From Kosakonia sp. SMBL-WEM22 (GTDB lineage: Bacteria; Pseudomonadota; Gammaproteobacteria; Enterobacterales; Enterobacteriaceae), in contig NZ_CP051488.1 in the NCBI RefSeq assembly GCF_014490785.1, positions 1,922,001 to 1,986,000 on the forward strand: a DNA stretch of 64,000 nt, given 5' to 3'. Position numbers and translations under genes: made by a program. The notes below the pieces were generated by a model, which did not search any database, was not told the DNA's origin, and saw only the letters and a program-made list of their open reading frames with translations. Shown in pieces: positions 1 to 5,334 of the stretch (positions are counted from its first letter, which is position 1; every line of letters starts with the position of its first letter).

Positions 1-14
1 GTACGCCTGGCGTG

Positions 15-176
15 TAGGCCTGATAAGGCGTAGCCGCCATCAGGCATTTGGACATGGTATGGTGTTGGCCCAGACGCGTAGGCCTGATAAGGCGTAGCCG
101 CCATCAGGCATTTGGATATGGCACGGTGTTGGCTCAGGCGCGTAGGCCTGATAAGGCGTAGCCGCCATCAGGCACT
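15..176. repeat. REP-type palindrome array A, three units, 64-bp period
   Basis: A palindromic core (AGGCCTGATAAGGCG, a short GTAGCC centre, GCCATCAGGC) begins near 15, 79 and 143. A shared linker containing ACGGTGTTGGC or a close variant separates the cores, so the period is exactly 64 bp. The core resembles enterobacterial REP/BIME elements, which fold into hairpins in RNA and bind gyrase or IHF in E. coli. It lies downstream of the minus-strand tRNA-Ser transcription unit. Confidence 0.8.
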
Positions 177-191
177 GGCTCAGGTGCCGAT

Positions 192-374
192 GCGTGCGCC
201 GGGGGGGCTTGACTCGCTTCGCTCGCCCTGCGGGCAGCCCGCTCACTGCGTTCGTGGTCTGTCCAACGGGTTTCACCCGTTGTCGAACCCCGGTCGGGAG
301 TTCTCATCCCCCCTGGCGCGGAGGTATATGCGAAAAAAAAGCCCGCATTTTCATGCGAGCTCTTCTTCGAATAA
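192..374 (-). repeat. 183-bp tRNA-Ser 3'-flank repeat unit A1 (left-most, edge decayed)
   Basis: Same 183-bp period as units at 375, 1057 and 1240. On the minus strand the unit reads: terminator hairpin, a GC-rich segment with several short inverted repeats (for example AACGGGT-ttc-ACCCGTT), then the place of a tRNA 3' relic. In this copy the relic is degenerate (run of G retained, CCA end lost). Confidence 0.75.
333..360 (-). terminator. Intrinsic terminator in unit A1
   Basis: Minus strand: GCTCGCAT, GAAA loop, ATGCGGGC followed by eight T. It is identical to the terminator directly behind the intact tRNA-Ser genes. Confidence 0.8.
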
Positions 375-393
375 TGGCGGTGAGGGGGGGATT
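375..393 (-). pseudogene. 19-nt relic of the tRNA-Ser 3' end
   Basis: Positions 375-393 equal 558-576, the 3'-terminal 19 nt (acceptor strand plus CCA) of tRNA-Ser. Sequence identity ends abruptly at the T-arm. It cannot make a tRNA by itself. Confidence 0.85.
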
Positions 394-515
394 GACTCGC
401 TTCGCTCGCCCTGCGGGCAGCCCGCTCACTGCGTTCGTGGTCTGTCCAACGGGTTTCACCCGTTGTCGAACCCCGGTCGGGGGTTCTCATCCCCCCTGGC
501 GCGGAGGTATATGCG

Positions 516-543
516 AAAAAAAAGCCCGCATTTTCATGCGAGC
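516..543 (-). terminator. Intrinsic terminator of tRNA-Ser copy 1
   Basis: Fourteen bases beyond the CCA end: an 8-bp stem (one G.T pair) with a GAAA loop (524-543) followed by eight T on the minus strand. Confidence 0.9.
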
Positions 544-557
544 TCTTCTTCGAATAA

Positions 558-645
558 TGGCGGTGAGGGGGGGATTCGAACCCCCGATACGTTGCCGTAT
601 ACACACTTTCCAGGCGTGCTCCTTCAGCCACTCGGACACCTCACC
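558..645 (-). tRNA. serX: tRNA-Ser(GGA), copy 1
   Basis: An 88-nt class II tRNA with CCA encoded. It starts GGTGAGGTGTCCGAGTGG, has anticodon loop CTGGAAA (anticodon GGA at 609-611), a long variable arm and T-loop GTTCGAATC. It reads codons UCC/UCU. The sequence matches E. coli serW/serX as I remember it, and the position next to ghrA is that of E. coli serX. It is transcribed as a single-gene unit from its own strong promoter (689-717) to the terminator at 516-543. A second, identical copy lies 865 bp away. Confidence 0.97.
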
Positions 646-688
646 ACATTGTATTGCCACCCGCCATACAGGAGGGCAACGGGGCGCT

Positions 689-717
689 ACTATAGGGAGT
701 TGCGCTGAAGCGGTCAA
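689..717 (-). promoter_or_regulatory. Sigma-70 promoter of tRNA-Ser copy 1
   Basis: Minus strand: TTGACC, 17-bp spacer, TATAGT, then the GC-rich discriminator AGCGCCCC typical of stringently controlled stable-RNA promoters. The tRNA begins about 35 nt further on. Confidence 0.85.
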
Positions 718-807
718 GCAGATTTTCAGCCCTGATGATTGTTCGCTTAAGGTGTGAGCAACGGCGTGGATTAGCGGTGGAAATGTCGGGATTTGCAGGG
801 ATAAAAA

Positions 808-840
808 TGCCGGATGGCGCTCACGCTTATCCGGCCTACG
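808..840. repeat. Solitary REP element
   Basis: TGCCGGATGGCG ... TTATCCGGCCTACG is the standard enterobacterial REP palindrome. It sits between the promoter of tRNA copy 1 and the second repeat block and is a different subtype from the REP units of the arrays. Confidence 0.8.
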
Positions 841-879
841 GAATAGTGCAGATTTGATGGTCGGGAAGGGGCAAACAAG

Positions 880-1041
880 TAGGCCTGATAAGGCGCAGCC
901 GCCATCAGGCATTTAGACATGGCACGGTGTTGGCCTGGACGCGTAGGCCTGATAAGGCGCAGCCGCCATCAGGCATTTGGACATGGCACGGTGTTGGCCT
1001 GGACGCGCAGGCCTGATAGGGCGTAGCCGCCATCAGGCACT
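880..1041. repeat. REP-type palindrome array B, three units, 64-bp period
   Basis: Units begin near 880, 944 and 1008, exactly 865 bp from those of array A. A few substitutions occur (GGCGC for GGCGT, GATAGGGCG for GATAAGGCG), some of them within the palindrome arms. Confidence 0.8.
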
Positions 1042-1056
1042 GGCTCCGCTGCCGAT

Positions 1057-1239
1057 GCGTGCGCCGGGTGGGGATTGACTCGCTTCGCTCGCCCTTCGGG
1101 CAGCCCGCTCACTGCGTTCGTGGTCTGTCCAACGAGTTTCACCCGTTGTCGAACCCCGGTCGGGGGTTCTCATCCGCCCTGTTCGGGGAATATAAAAGAA
1201 AAAAGCCCGTACTTTCGTACAGGCTCTCATCTTGAATAA
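1057..1239 (-). repeat. 183-bp repeat unit B1 (diverged)
   Basis: In register with B2 (offset 183). The GC-rich part is nearly identical to the other units, but the terminator half differs: the stem is GCCTGTAC/GTACGGGC instead of GCTCGCAT/ATGCGGGC, keeping the GAAA loop. The tRNA relic at its left edge has decayed. Confidence 0.75.
1199..1224 (-). terminator. Variant intrinsic terminator in unit B1
   Basis: Minus strand GCCTGTAC-GAAA-GTACGGGC followed by six T. Several stem positions differ from the other three terminators, yet pairing is fully kept. Confidence 0.75.
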
Positions 1240-1258
1240 TGGCGGTGAGGGGGGGATT
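1240..1258 (-). pseudogene. 19-nt relic of the tRNA-Ser 3' end (copy 2)
   Basis: Identical to the 3'-terminal 19 nt of the tRNA (1423-1441) and to the relic at 375-393. Confidence 0.85.
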
Positions 1259-1380
1259 GACTCGCTTCGCTCGCCCTGCGGGCAGCCCGCTCACTGCGTT
1301 CGTGGTCTGTCCAACGGGTTTCACCCGTTGTCGAACCCCGGTCGGGGGTTCTCATCCCCCCTGGCGCGGAGGTATATGCG

Positions 1381-1408
1381 AAAAAAAAGCCCGCATTTTC
1401 ATGCGAGC
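1381..1408 (-). terminator. Intrinsic terminator of tRNA-Ser copy 2
   Basis: Same hairpin (1389-1408) and eight-T tract as behind copy 1. Confidence 0.9.
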
Positions 1409-1422
1409 TCTTCTTCGAATAA

Positions 1423-1510
1423 TGGCGGTGAGGGGGGGATTCGAACCCCCGATACGTTGCCGTATACACACTTTCCAGGCGTGCTCCTTCAGCCACTCGG
1501 ACACCTCACC
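1423..1510 (-). tRNA. tRNA-Ser(GGA), copy 2
   Basis: The 88-nt sequence is identical to copy 1 (anticodon GGA at 1474-1476). Being nearer ghrA, this copy may be the positional equivalent of E. coli serX; which copy is ancestral cannot be told from the window. It has a promoter of its own, different from that of copy 1. A short inverted repeat (GTCCCGA-tgtcg-TCGGGAC, 1519-1537) lies in the region that would be the 5' leader of the precursor. Confidence 0.97.
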
Positions 1511-1544
1511 ACATTGTTGTCCCGATGTCGTCGGGACGGGCGCT

Positions 1545-1573
1545 AATGTAGGGAAAACCCGTAACCGCGTCAA
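1545..1573 (-). promoter_or_regulatory. Sigma-70 promoter of tRNA-Ser copy 2
   Basis: Minus strand: TTGACG, 17-bp spacer, TACATT, then the discriminator AGCGCCCG. Same architecture as the promoter of copy 1 but with a different spacer. Confidence 0.8.
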
Positions 1574-1746
1574 TCTTCTTTTGCAATAAATTAGTGCGTT
1601 TAGACAAACTTCAAACAACCTGCTTCTTAAACGTTCTGAAAACGCCTTTTTTCTCGCCTTGGCACTAAACCCACGCGCTGAAGAGGATATTTGTTATGCT
1701 TATCAGCCGCATAAAATGCCTCACCGACAACAAAACCGGAGTGCCG

Positions 1747-2685
1747 ATGGAGATCCTCTTTTACCACCCCTCATTTGATAACGCCTTTTGGGTGAATGCC
1801 CTGCGCGACGCGCTGCCGGATGCCCGCGTACGCGTCTGGGCGCCGGGCGATAACGCCCCAGCCGATTACGCGCTGGTCTGGCATCCGCCCGTTGAGATGC
1901 TGGAAGGGCGGAAACTAAAAGCAGTGTTTGCCCTCGGCGCAGGTGTTGATGCGATCCTCGGGCAACTCAAGGTCCATCCGCAGATGCTCGACGCTGCGGT
2001 GCCGCTGTTTCGCCTTGAAGACACCGGCATGGCGCAGCAGATGCAGGAGTATGCCGTAAGTCAGGTGCTGCACTGGTTCCGCCGCTTCGATGATTATCAG
2101 GCGCTTAAAGGCGAGGCGAAGTGGCAACCGCTTGAGGAGTATGCGCATGAAGATTTCACCGTCGGCATTCTTGGTGCCGGCGTGCTGGGTGCAAAAGTCG
2201 CCGAAGCGCTCCTTAAATGGGGATTCCCGCTGCGCTGCTGGAGCCGCAGCCGAAAAGATTTGCCGGACGTCACCAGTTTTGCCGGCGCGCAAGAGCTTGG
2301 GGAATTCCTGCAGGGGACGCGGGTATTAATCAACTTGCTACCTAATACGCCAGAGACCGCAGGCATCATCGATCGCTCCCTGTTGGCACAACTGGAAGAG
2401 GGAAGTTATCTGCTCAACCTCGCGCGCGGCGTACACCTTGTGGAAGCGGATCTGTTACAGGCGCTTGAGAGTGGCAAGGTAAAGGGCGCAATGCTGGATG
2501 TCTTCCGTGAGGAGCCGCTCCCCGCTGACAACCCGTTGTGGGCGCACCCGCGCGTCGCCATTACCCCGCACATCGCTGCCGTGACGCGTCCGCAGGAAGC
2601 GATTACTTATATTTGCCGCACTATCCGCCAGCTTGAGCGGGGTGAGCCGGTGAGCGGACGCGTTGACAGAGCGCGAGGATATTGA
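1747..2685 (+). CDS. ghrA: Glyoxylate/hydroxypyruvate reductase A
   Basis: Cytosolic NADPH-dependent enzyme that reduces glyoxylate to glycolate and hydroxypyruvate to D-glycerate. The 312-residue product has the Rossmann glycine motif GILGAGVLG (140-148) and the D-2-hydroxyacid dehydrogenase catalytic set R227 (NLAR), E256 and H275 (TPH). An in-frame ATG lies 17 codons upstream (1696), but ATG 1747 has a GGAG in front of it and gives the length and N-terminus of E. coli GhrA. The order tRNA-Ser, ghrA, ycdX is that of E. coli. A terminator follows, so it is probably monocistronic. Confidence 0.95.
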   Translation: MEILFYHPSFDNAFWVNALRDALPDARVRVWAPGDNAPADYALVWHPPVEMLEGRKLKAVFALGAGVDAILGQLKVHPQMLDAAVPLFRLEDTGMAQQMQEYAVSQVLHWFRRFDDYQALKGEAKWQPLEEYAHEDFTVGILGAGVLGAKVAEALLKWGFPLRCWSRSRKDLPDVTSFAGAQELGEFLQGTRVLINLLPNTPETAGIIDRSLLAQLEEGSYLLNLARGVHLVEADLLQALESGKVKGAMLDVFREEPLPADNPLWAHPRVAITPHIAAVTRPQEAITYICRTIRQLERGEPVSGRVDRARGY

Positions 2686-2690
2686 GATAA

Positions 2691-2711
2691 GCCCGGCCAC
2701 GCCGGGTTTTC
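2691..2711 (+). terminator. Terminator of ghrA
   Basis: CCCGGC-cac-GCCGGG followed by TTTTC, a few bases beyond the ghrA stop codon. Confidence 0.75.
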
Positions 2712-2767
2712 ATTAAACTGCATAACAATAGCTGCTATTCTTGCGCAATTGACTACAGGAGTGAGCC

Positions 2768-3505
2768 ATGTACCCCGTTGACCTGCATATGCACACCGTC
2801 GCCAGCACCCATGCTTACAGCACGCTGCATGACTATATTGCCGAGGCGAAACGCAAAGGCATTAAGCTCTTCGCCATTACCGACCATGGCCCGGACATGG
2901 CCGATGCCCCTCACCACTGGCACTTTATCAATATGCGCATCTGGCCGCGGCTGGTCGACGGCGTCGGCATTCTGCGCGGCATCGAAGCCAATATTAAAAA
3001 CCGCGCCGGTGAAATCGACTGCACAGGGCCGATGCTCGACGCGCTGGATCTGATTGTCGCCGGTTTCCATGAGCCTGTTTTCCCGCCGCAGGATAAAGCA
3101 AGCCATACCGAGGCGATGATCGCCACCATAGCCAGCGGCAACGTGCATATTATTAGCCACCCTGGTAATCCGAAATTTGAGATTGATATCCCGGCGGTGG
3201 CCGCCGCCGCCGCGAAGCATGATGTGGCGCTGGAGATTAATAACTCCTCCTTTATTCACTCGCGCAAGGGCAGTGAAGTGAACTGCCGCGCCATTGCTGC
3301 TGCGGTGCGCGATGCGGGTGGCTGGGTGGCGCTTGGCTCCGACTCGCACACCGCCTTTACGCTGGGCGACTTCGCGGAGTGCCGCAAGGTGCTGGATGAG
3401 GTCGGCTTCCCGGAAGATCGCATCCTGAACGTATCCCCGCGCCGCATGCTGAGTTTCCTTGAGTCACGCGGCATGGCGCCGATTGATGAATTTGCTGAAC
3501 TTTAA
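2768..3505 (+). CDS. ycdX: PHP-family metal-dependent phosphatase YcdX
   Basis: 245 residues, the same length as E. coli YcdX, a trinuclear-zinc PHP-domain phosphatase linked in E. coli to swarming. Metal ligands are visible: H7 and H9 in DLHMH, H15, H40 in TDHG, the Glu in GIEAN, the His in FHEP and in SHPGNP, and D/H in GSDSH near residues 192-194. SD CAGGAG precedes the ATG. ycdY follows after 19 nt, so the two are probably co-transcribed; in E. coli YcdY acts as a chaperone that helps activate YcdX. Confidence 0.95.
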   Translation: MYPVDLHMHTVASTHAYSTLHDYIAEAKRKGIKLFAITDHGPDMADAPHHWHFINMRIWPRLVDGVGILRGIEANIKNRAGEIDCTGPMLDALDLIVAGFHEPVFPPQDKASHTEAMIATIASGNVHIISHPGNPKFEIDIPAVAAAAAKHDVALEINNSSFIHSRKGSEVNCRAIAAAVRDAGGWVALGSDSHTAFTLGDFAECRKVLDEVGFPEDRILNVSPRRMLSFLESRGMAPIDEFAEL

Positions 3506-3524
3506 TACTGACTGGAACGACTGA

Positions 3525-4085
3525 ATGAACGAATTTTCTATTCTCTGCCGCGTGTTGGGCTCGCTTTTTTACCGTCAGCCGCAGGATCCGCTGCTGGTGC
3601 CGCTCTACACGATGATCCGCGAAGGAAAGCTGGCAGAGAGCTGGCCGCTTGAGCAGGATGCGCTGCTGGAGCGACTGCAAAAAAGCTGCGATGCCCAGAC
3701 GCTGGCCGCCGATTACAACGCGCTGTTTGTCGGCGAAGAGTGTCGCGTCTCACCACTGCGCAGCGCATGGGTTGATGGGGCAAGTGAGACTGAAGTGCGC
3801 GAGTTTCTCTCCAGCCGCGGCATGCCGCTGAGCGCCGCGCCTGCGGATCATATTGGTACGCTACTGCTGGCAGCATCGTGGCTTGAAGATCACTCCGCGG
3901 AAGATGAGAGTGAAGCGCTGGAAACGCTCTTCGCGGATTACCTGCTGCCGTGGTGCGGCACCTTCTTTGGCAAAGTGGAAGCCCATGCCACCACGCCGTT
4001 CTGGCGCACGCTGGCCGAACTCTCCCGTGACGCAATTGCCGCGATGTGGGAAGAGTTGCAGGAAGAGTCAGATAGTGAAAAGTGA
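3525..4085 (+). CDS. ycdY: TorD/DmsD-family chaperone YcdY
   Basis: 186 residues, predicted all-helical, of the NarJ/TorD redox-enzyme chaperone family (E. coli YcdY is 184 aa). The stretch LEDHSAEDESEAL before the C-terminal helix matches the conserved acidic D-H motif region of the family. Rather than serving a molybdoenzyme, E. coli YcdY is thought to assist zinc loading of YcdX, which fits its place 19 nt after ycdX. Its stop codon overlaps the first CRP-like site of the next gene. Confidence 0.9.
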   Translation: MNEFSILCRVLGSLFYRQPQDPLLVPLYTMIREGKLAESWPLEQDALLERLQKSCDAQTLAADYNALFVGEECRVSPLRSAWVDGASETEVREFLSSRGMPLSAAPADHIGTLLLAASWLEDHSAEDESEALETLFADYLLPWCGTFFGKVEAHATTPFWRTLAELSRDAIAAMWEELQEESDSEK

Positions 4086-4096
4086 TTTTAATCACA
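4081..4096. promoter_or_regulatory. CRP-like site 1 upstream of ycdZ
   Basis: AGTGA-TTTTAA-TCACA matches the CRP consensus TGTGA-N6-TCACA at 9 of 10 half-site positions. An FNR site is less likely because the TTGAT/ATCAA halves are imperfect. It is centred at 4088.5 and overlaps the ycdY stop codon. Confidence 0.7.
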
Positions 4097-4132
4097 AATA
4101 ATTTGCAACGATGATTTCGTTGTTTAAATTTA

Positions 4133-4148
4133 TGTGGTGAATGTCACT
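4133..4148. promoter_or_regulatory. CRP-like site 2 of ycdZ (class II position)
   Basis: TGTGG-TGAATG-TCACT matches 8 of 10 half-site positions. It is centred at 4140.5, 52 bp from site 1 and 41.5 bp upstream of the ycdZ ATG. A TATGAT -10 lies at 4169-4174 and no good -35 exists, as usual for a CRP-activated promoter. Confidence 0.65.
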
Positions 4149-4181
4149 TTTCAGCGGCACGCATCTGCTATGATGCGCGCC

Positions 4182-4664
4182 ATGAACAGACTCTTCGCAC
4201 TCGCATTAACGACAGGCATCCTCTCCGGTATTTGGGGCTGGGTTGCCGTCGCTTCAGGACTTTTAGGCTGGGCCGGTTTTCTGGGTTGCACGGCCTATTT
4301 TGCCTGCCCGCAGGGCGGGCTGAAGGGGCTTGCGATCTCTGCCTGCACGGTGATGAGCGGTCTCATCTGGGCGCTGGTGATTATGTACGGCAGCGCGCTG
4401 GCTCCCCACCTTGAGATTCTGGGCTACCTGGTGACCGGCGTGGTAGCGTTTCTGATGTGTCTGCAGGCTAAAAACCTGCTGCTCTCCTTCGTTCCTGGCA
4501 CCTTTATTGGCGCTTGTGCCACCTTTGCCGGACAGGGCGACTGGAGAGTGGTGGCTCCTTCGCTGGCGCTGGGCCTGCTGTTTGGCTATGCCATGAAAAA
4601 CAGCGGCCTGTGGCTCGCTTCTCGGGGCAACTCTTCCCGCGCGACGGCAGCGAAAAAAGCGTGA
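4182..4664 (+). CDS. ycdZ: Inner-membrane protein YcdZ (DUF1097)
   Basis: 160 residues with about five hydrophobic segments (for example LALTTGILSGIWGWVAVA and GYLVTGVVAFLMCLQA), close to E. coli YcdZ (163 aa). Function unknown. An upstream in-frame ATG (4134) lies inside CRP-like site 2 and would precede the predicted transcription start, so ATG 4182 is preferred; it matches the E. coli N-terminus. A TATGAT hexamer ends only 7 nt before this ATG, suggesting a message with almost no leader. Confidence 0.9.
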   Translation: MNRLFALALTTGILSGIWGWVAVASGLLGWAGFLGCTAYFACPQGGLKGLAISACTVMSGLIWALVIMYGSALAPHLEILGYLVTGVVAFLMCLQAKNLLLSFVPGTFIGACATFAGQGDWRVVAPSLALGLLFGYAMKNSGLWLASRGNSSRATAAKKA

Positions 4665-4791
4665 TTAGGCGTTCGTTTTTACTCCCTGCATAACAATATT
4701 TCCTGCCGGCTCGCTTGCCGCTCCACCATTTCCGTTGCGCCAGGATACACTTAATGCATGTTCTCGGTATTGCACCGACAAGGGAGCCATA

Positions 4792-5334
4792 ATGGAATCA
4801 CGTATGCAGGTTATTCAGGGGGATATTACGACCCTTGAGGTGGATGTTATTGTCAATGCCGCCAACGCCTCTTTGCTGGGCGGTGGCGGTGTTGATGGCG
4901 CAATTCATCGCGCAGCCGGTCCGGCACTGCTTGAGGCGTGCAAACAGGTTCGCCAGCAGCAGGGCGAGTGCCCGCCGGGCCATGCGGTGATCACTGCCGC
5001 GGGCAACCTTAATGCTAAAGCGGTGATCCACGCGGTTGGCCCGGTCTGGCGCGGCGGGAGTGATAACGAGGCTCATCTGCTTGAAGATGCCTATCGCAAT
5101 AGCCTCAAACTGGCGGATGCCAACGGCTACGCCTCTATTGCATTTCCTGCTATCAGCACCGGCGTCTACGGTTACCCGAAAGCGGCCGCGGCGGAGATCG
5201 CCATCAACACCGTTTCGGATTATCTAACCCGCTATTCTCTGTTACGGCAGATATACTTTGTCTGCTATGACGATGAAACTCTGCGACTCTATCAACGCTT
5301 ACTCACCCAACACGGTGCCGACCCTGCACGCTGA
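4792..5334 (+). CDS. ymdB: Macrodomain protein, O-acetyl-ADP-ribose deacetylase / RNase III regulator YmdB
   Basis: 180 residues forming a single macrodomain. The ligand loop NAANASLLGGGGVDGAIH carries N25 and D35, the residues tied to deacetylase activity in E. coli, and the second loop FPAISTGVYGYP is intact. E. coli YmdB also binds and inhibits RNase III and is required for ClsC activity. An upstream in-frame ATG (4735) is rejected because AAGGGAG precedes ATG 4792. The 3' end overlaps clsC by 20 nt, which favours coupled expression. Confidence 0.94.
   Translation: MESRMQVIQGDITTLEVDVIVNAANASLLGGGGVDGAIHRAAGPALLEACKQVRQQQGECPPGHAVITAAGNLNAKAVIHAVGPVWRGGSDNEAHLLEDAYRNSLKLADANGYASIAFPAISTGVYGYPKAAAAEIAINTVSDYLTRYSLLRQIYFVCYDDETLRLYQRLLTQHGADPAR

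Larger units (their letters stand above)
375..557 (-). repeat. 183-bp tRNA-Ser 3'-flank repeat unit A2
   Basis: Lies directly 3' of the intact tRNA-Ser (minus strand). Contains a terminator, the GC-rich multi-hairpin segment and, at its left edge (375-393), a perfect copy of the last 19 nt of the tRNA gene including CCA. Tandem with unit A1. Confidence 0.85.
14..652. repeat. Copy 1 of a ~639-bp direct repeat (REP array + 183-bp units + tRNA-Ser)
   Basis: Positions 14-652 recur at 879-1517 with a constant offset of 865 bp. Each copy holds, in plus-strand order, three REP-like palindromes, two 183-bp units and a complete tRNA-Ser gene. Similarity stops just left of the first REP (position 13 versus 878) and a few bases beyond the tRNA 5' end (about 652 versus 1517). 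The promoters to the right of each tRNA lie outside the repeat and differ. The copies are near identical except in the first 183-bp unit. Confidence 0.85.
1240..1422 (-). repeat. 183-bp repeat unit B2
   Basis: Directly 3' of tRNA-Ser copy 2 and nearly identical to unit A2. Its left edge (1240-1258) is the second intact 19-nt tRNA relic. Confidence 0.85.
879..1517. repeat. Copy 2 of the ~639-bp direct repeat
   Basis: Counterpart of 14-652. It contains REP array B, 183-bp units B1 and B2, and tRNA-Ser copy 2. Unit B1 is clearly diverged from the other three units; the rest is almost identical to copy 1. Confidence 0.85.

Noticed and set aside
375..576. 19-nt direct repeats of the tRNA 3' end as prophage or island att sites
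   Set aside because: The repeats are only 183 bp apart with no integrase or cargo between; a tandem 3'-flank array explains them better.
15..1041. A CRISPR array (regular short repeats)
   Set aside because: The 64-bp units are conserved along their whole length, linkers included; there are no unique spacers and no cas genes.
112..1589. Overlapping reading frames on both strands across the tRNA-Ser repeats, with internal peptide duplications
   Set aside because: They run through tRNA genes, terminators and REP elements and repeat only because the DNA repeats. No SD, no family resemblance.
4134..4181. Upstream ATG of ycdZ at 4134
   Set aside because: It lies in the CRP-like site and upstream of the predicted transcription start; the E. 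coli protein aligns from 4182.
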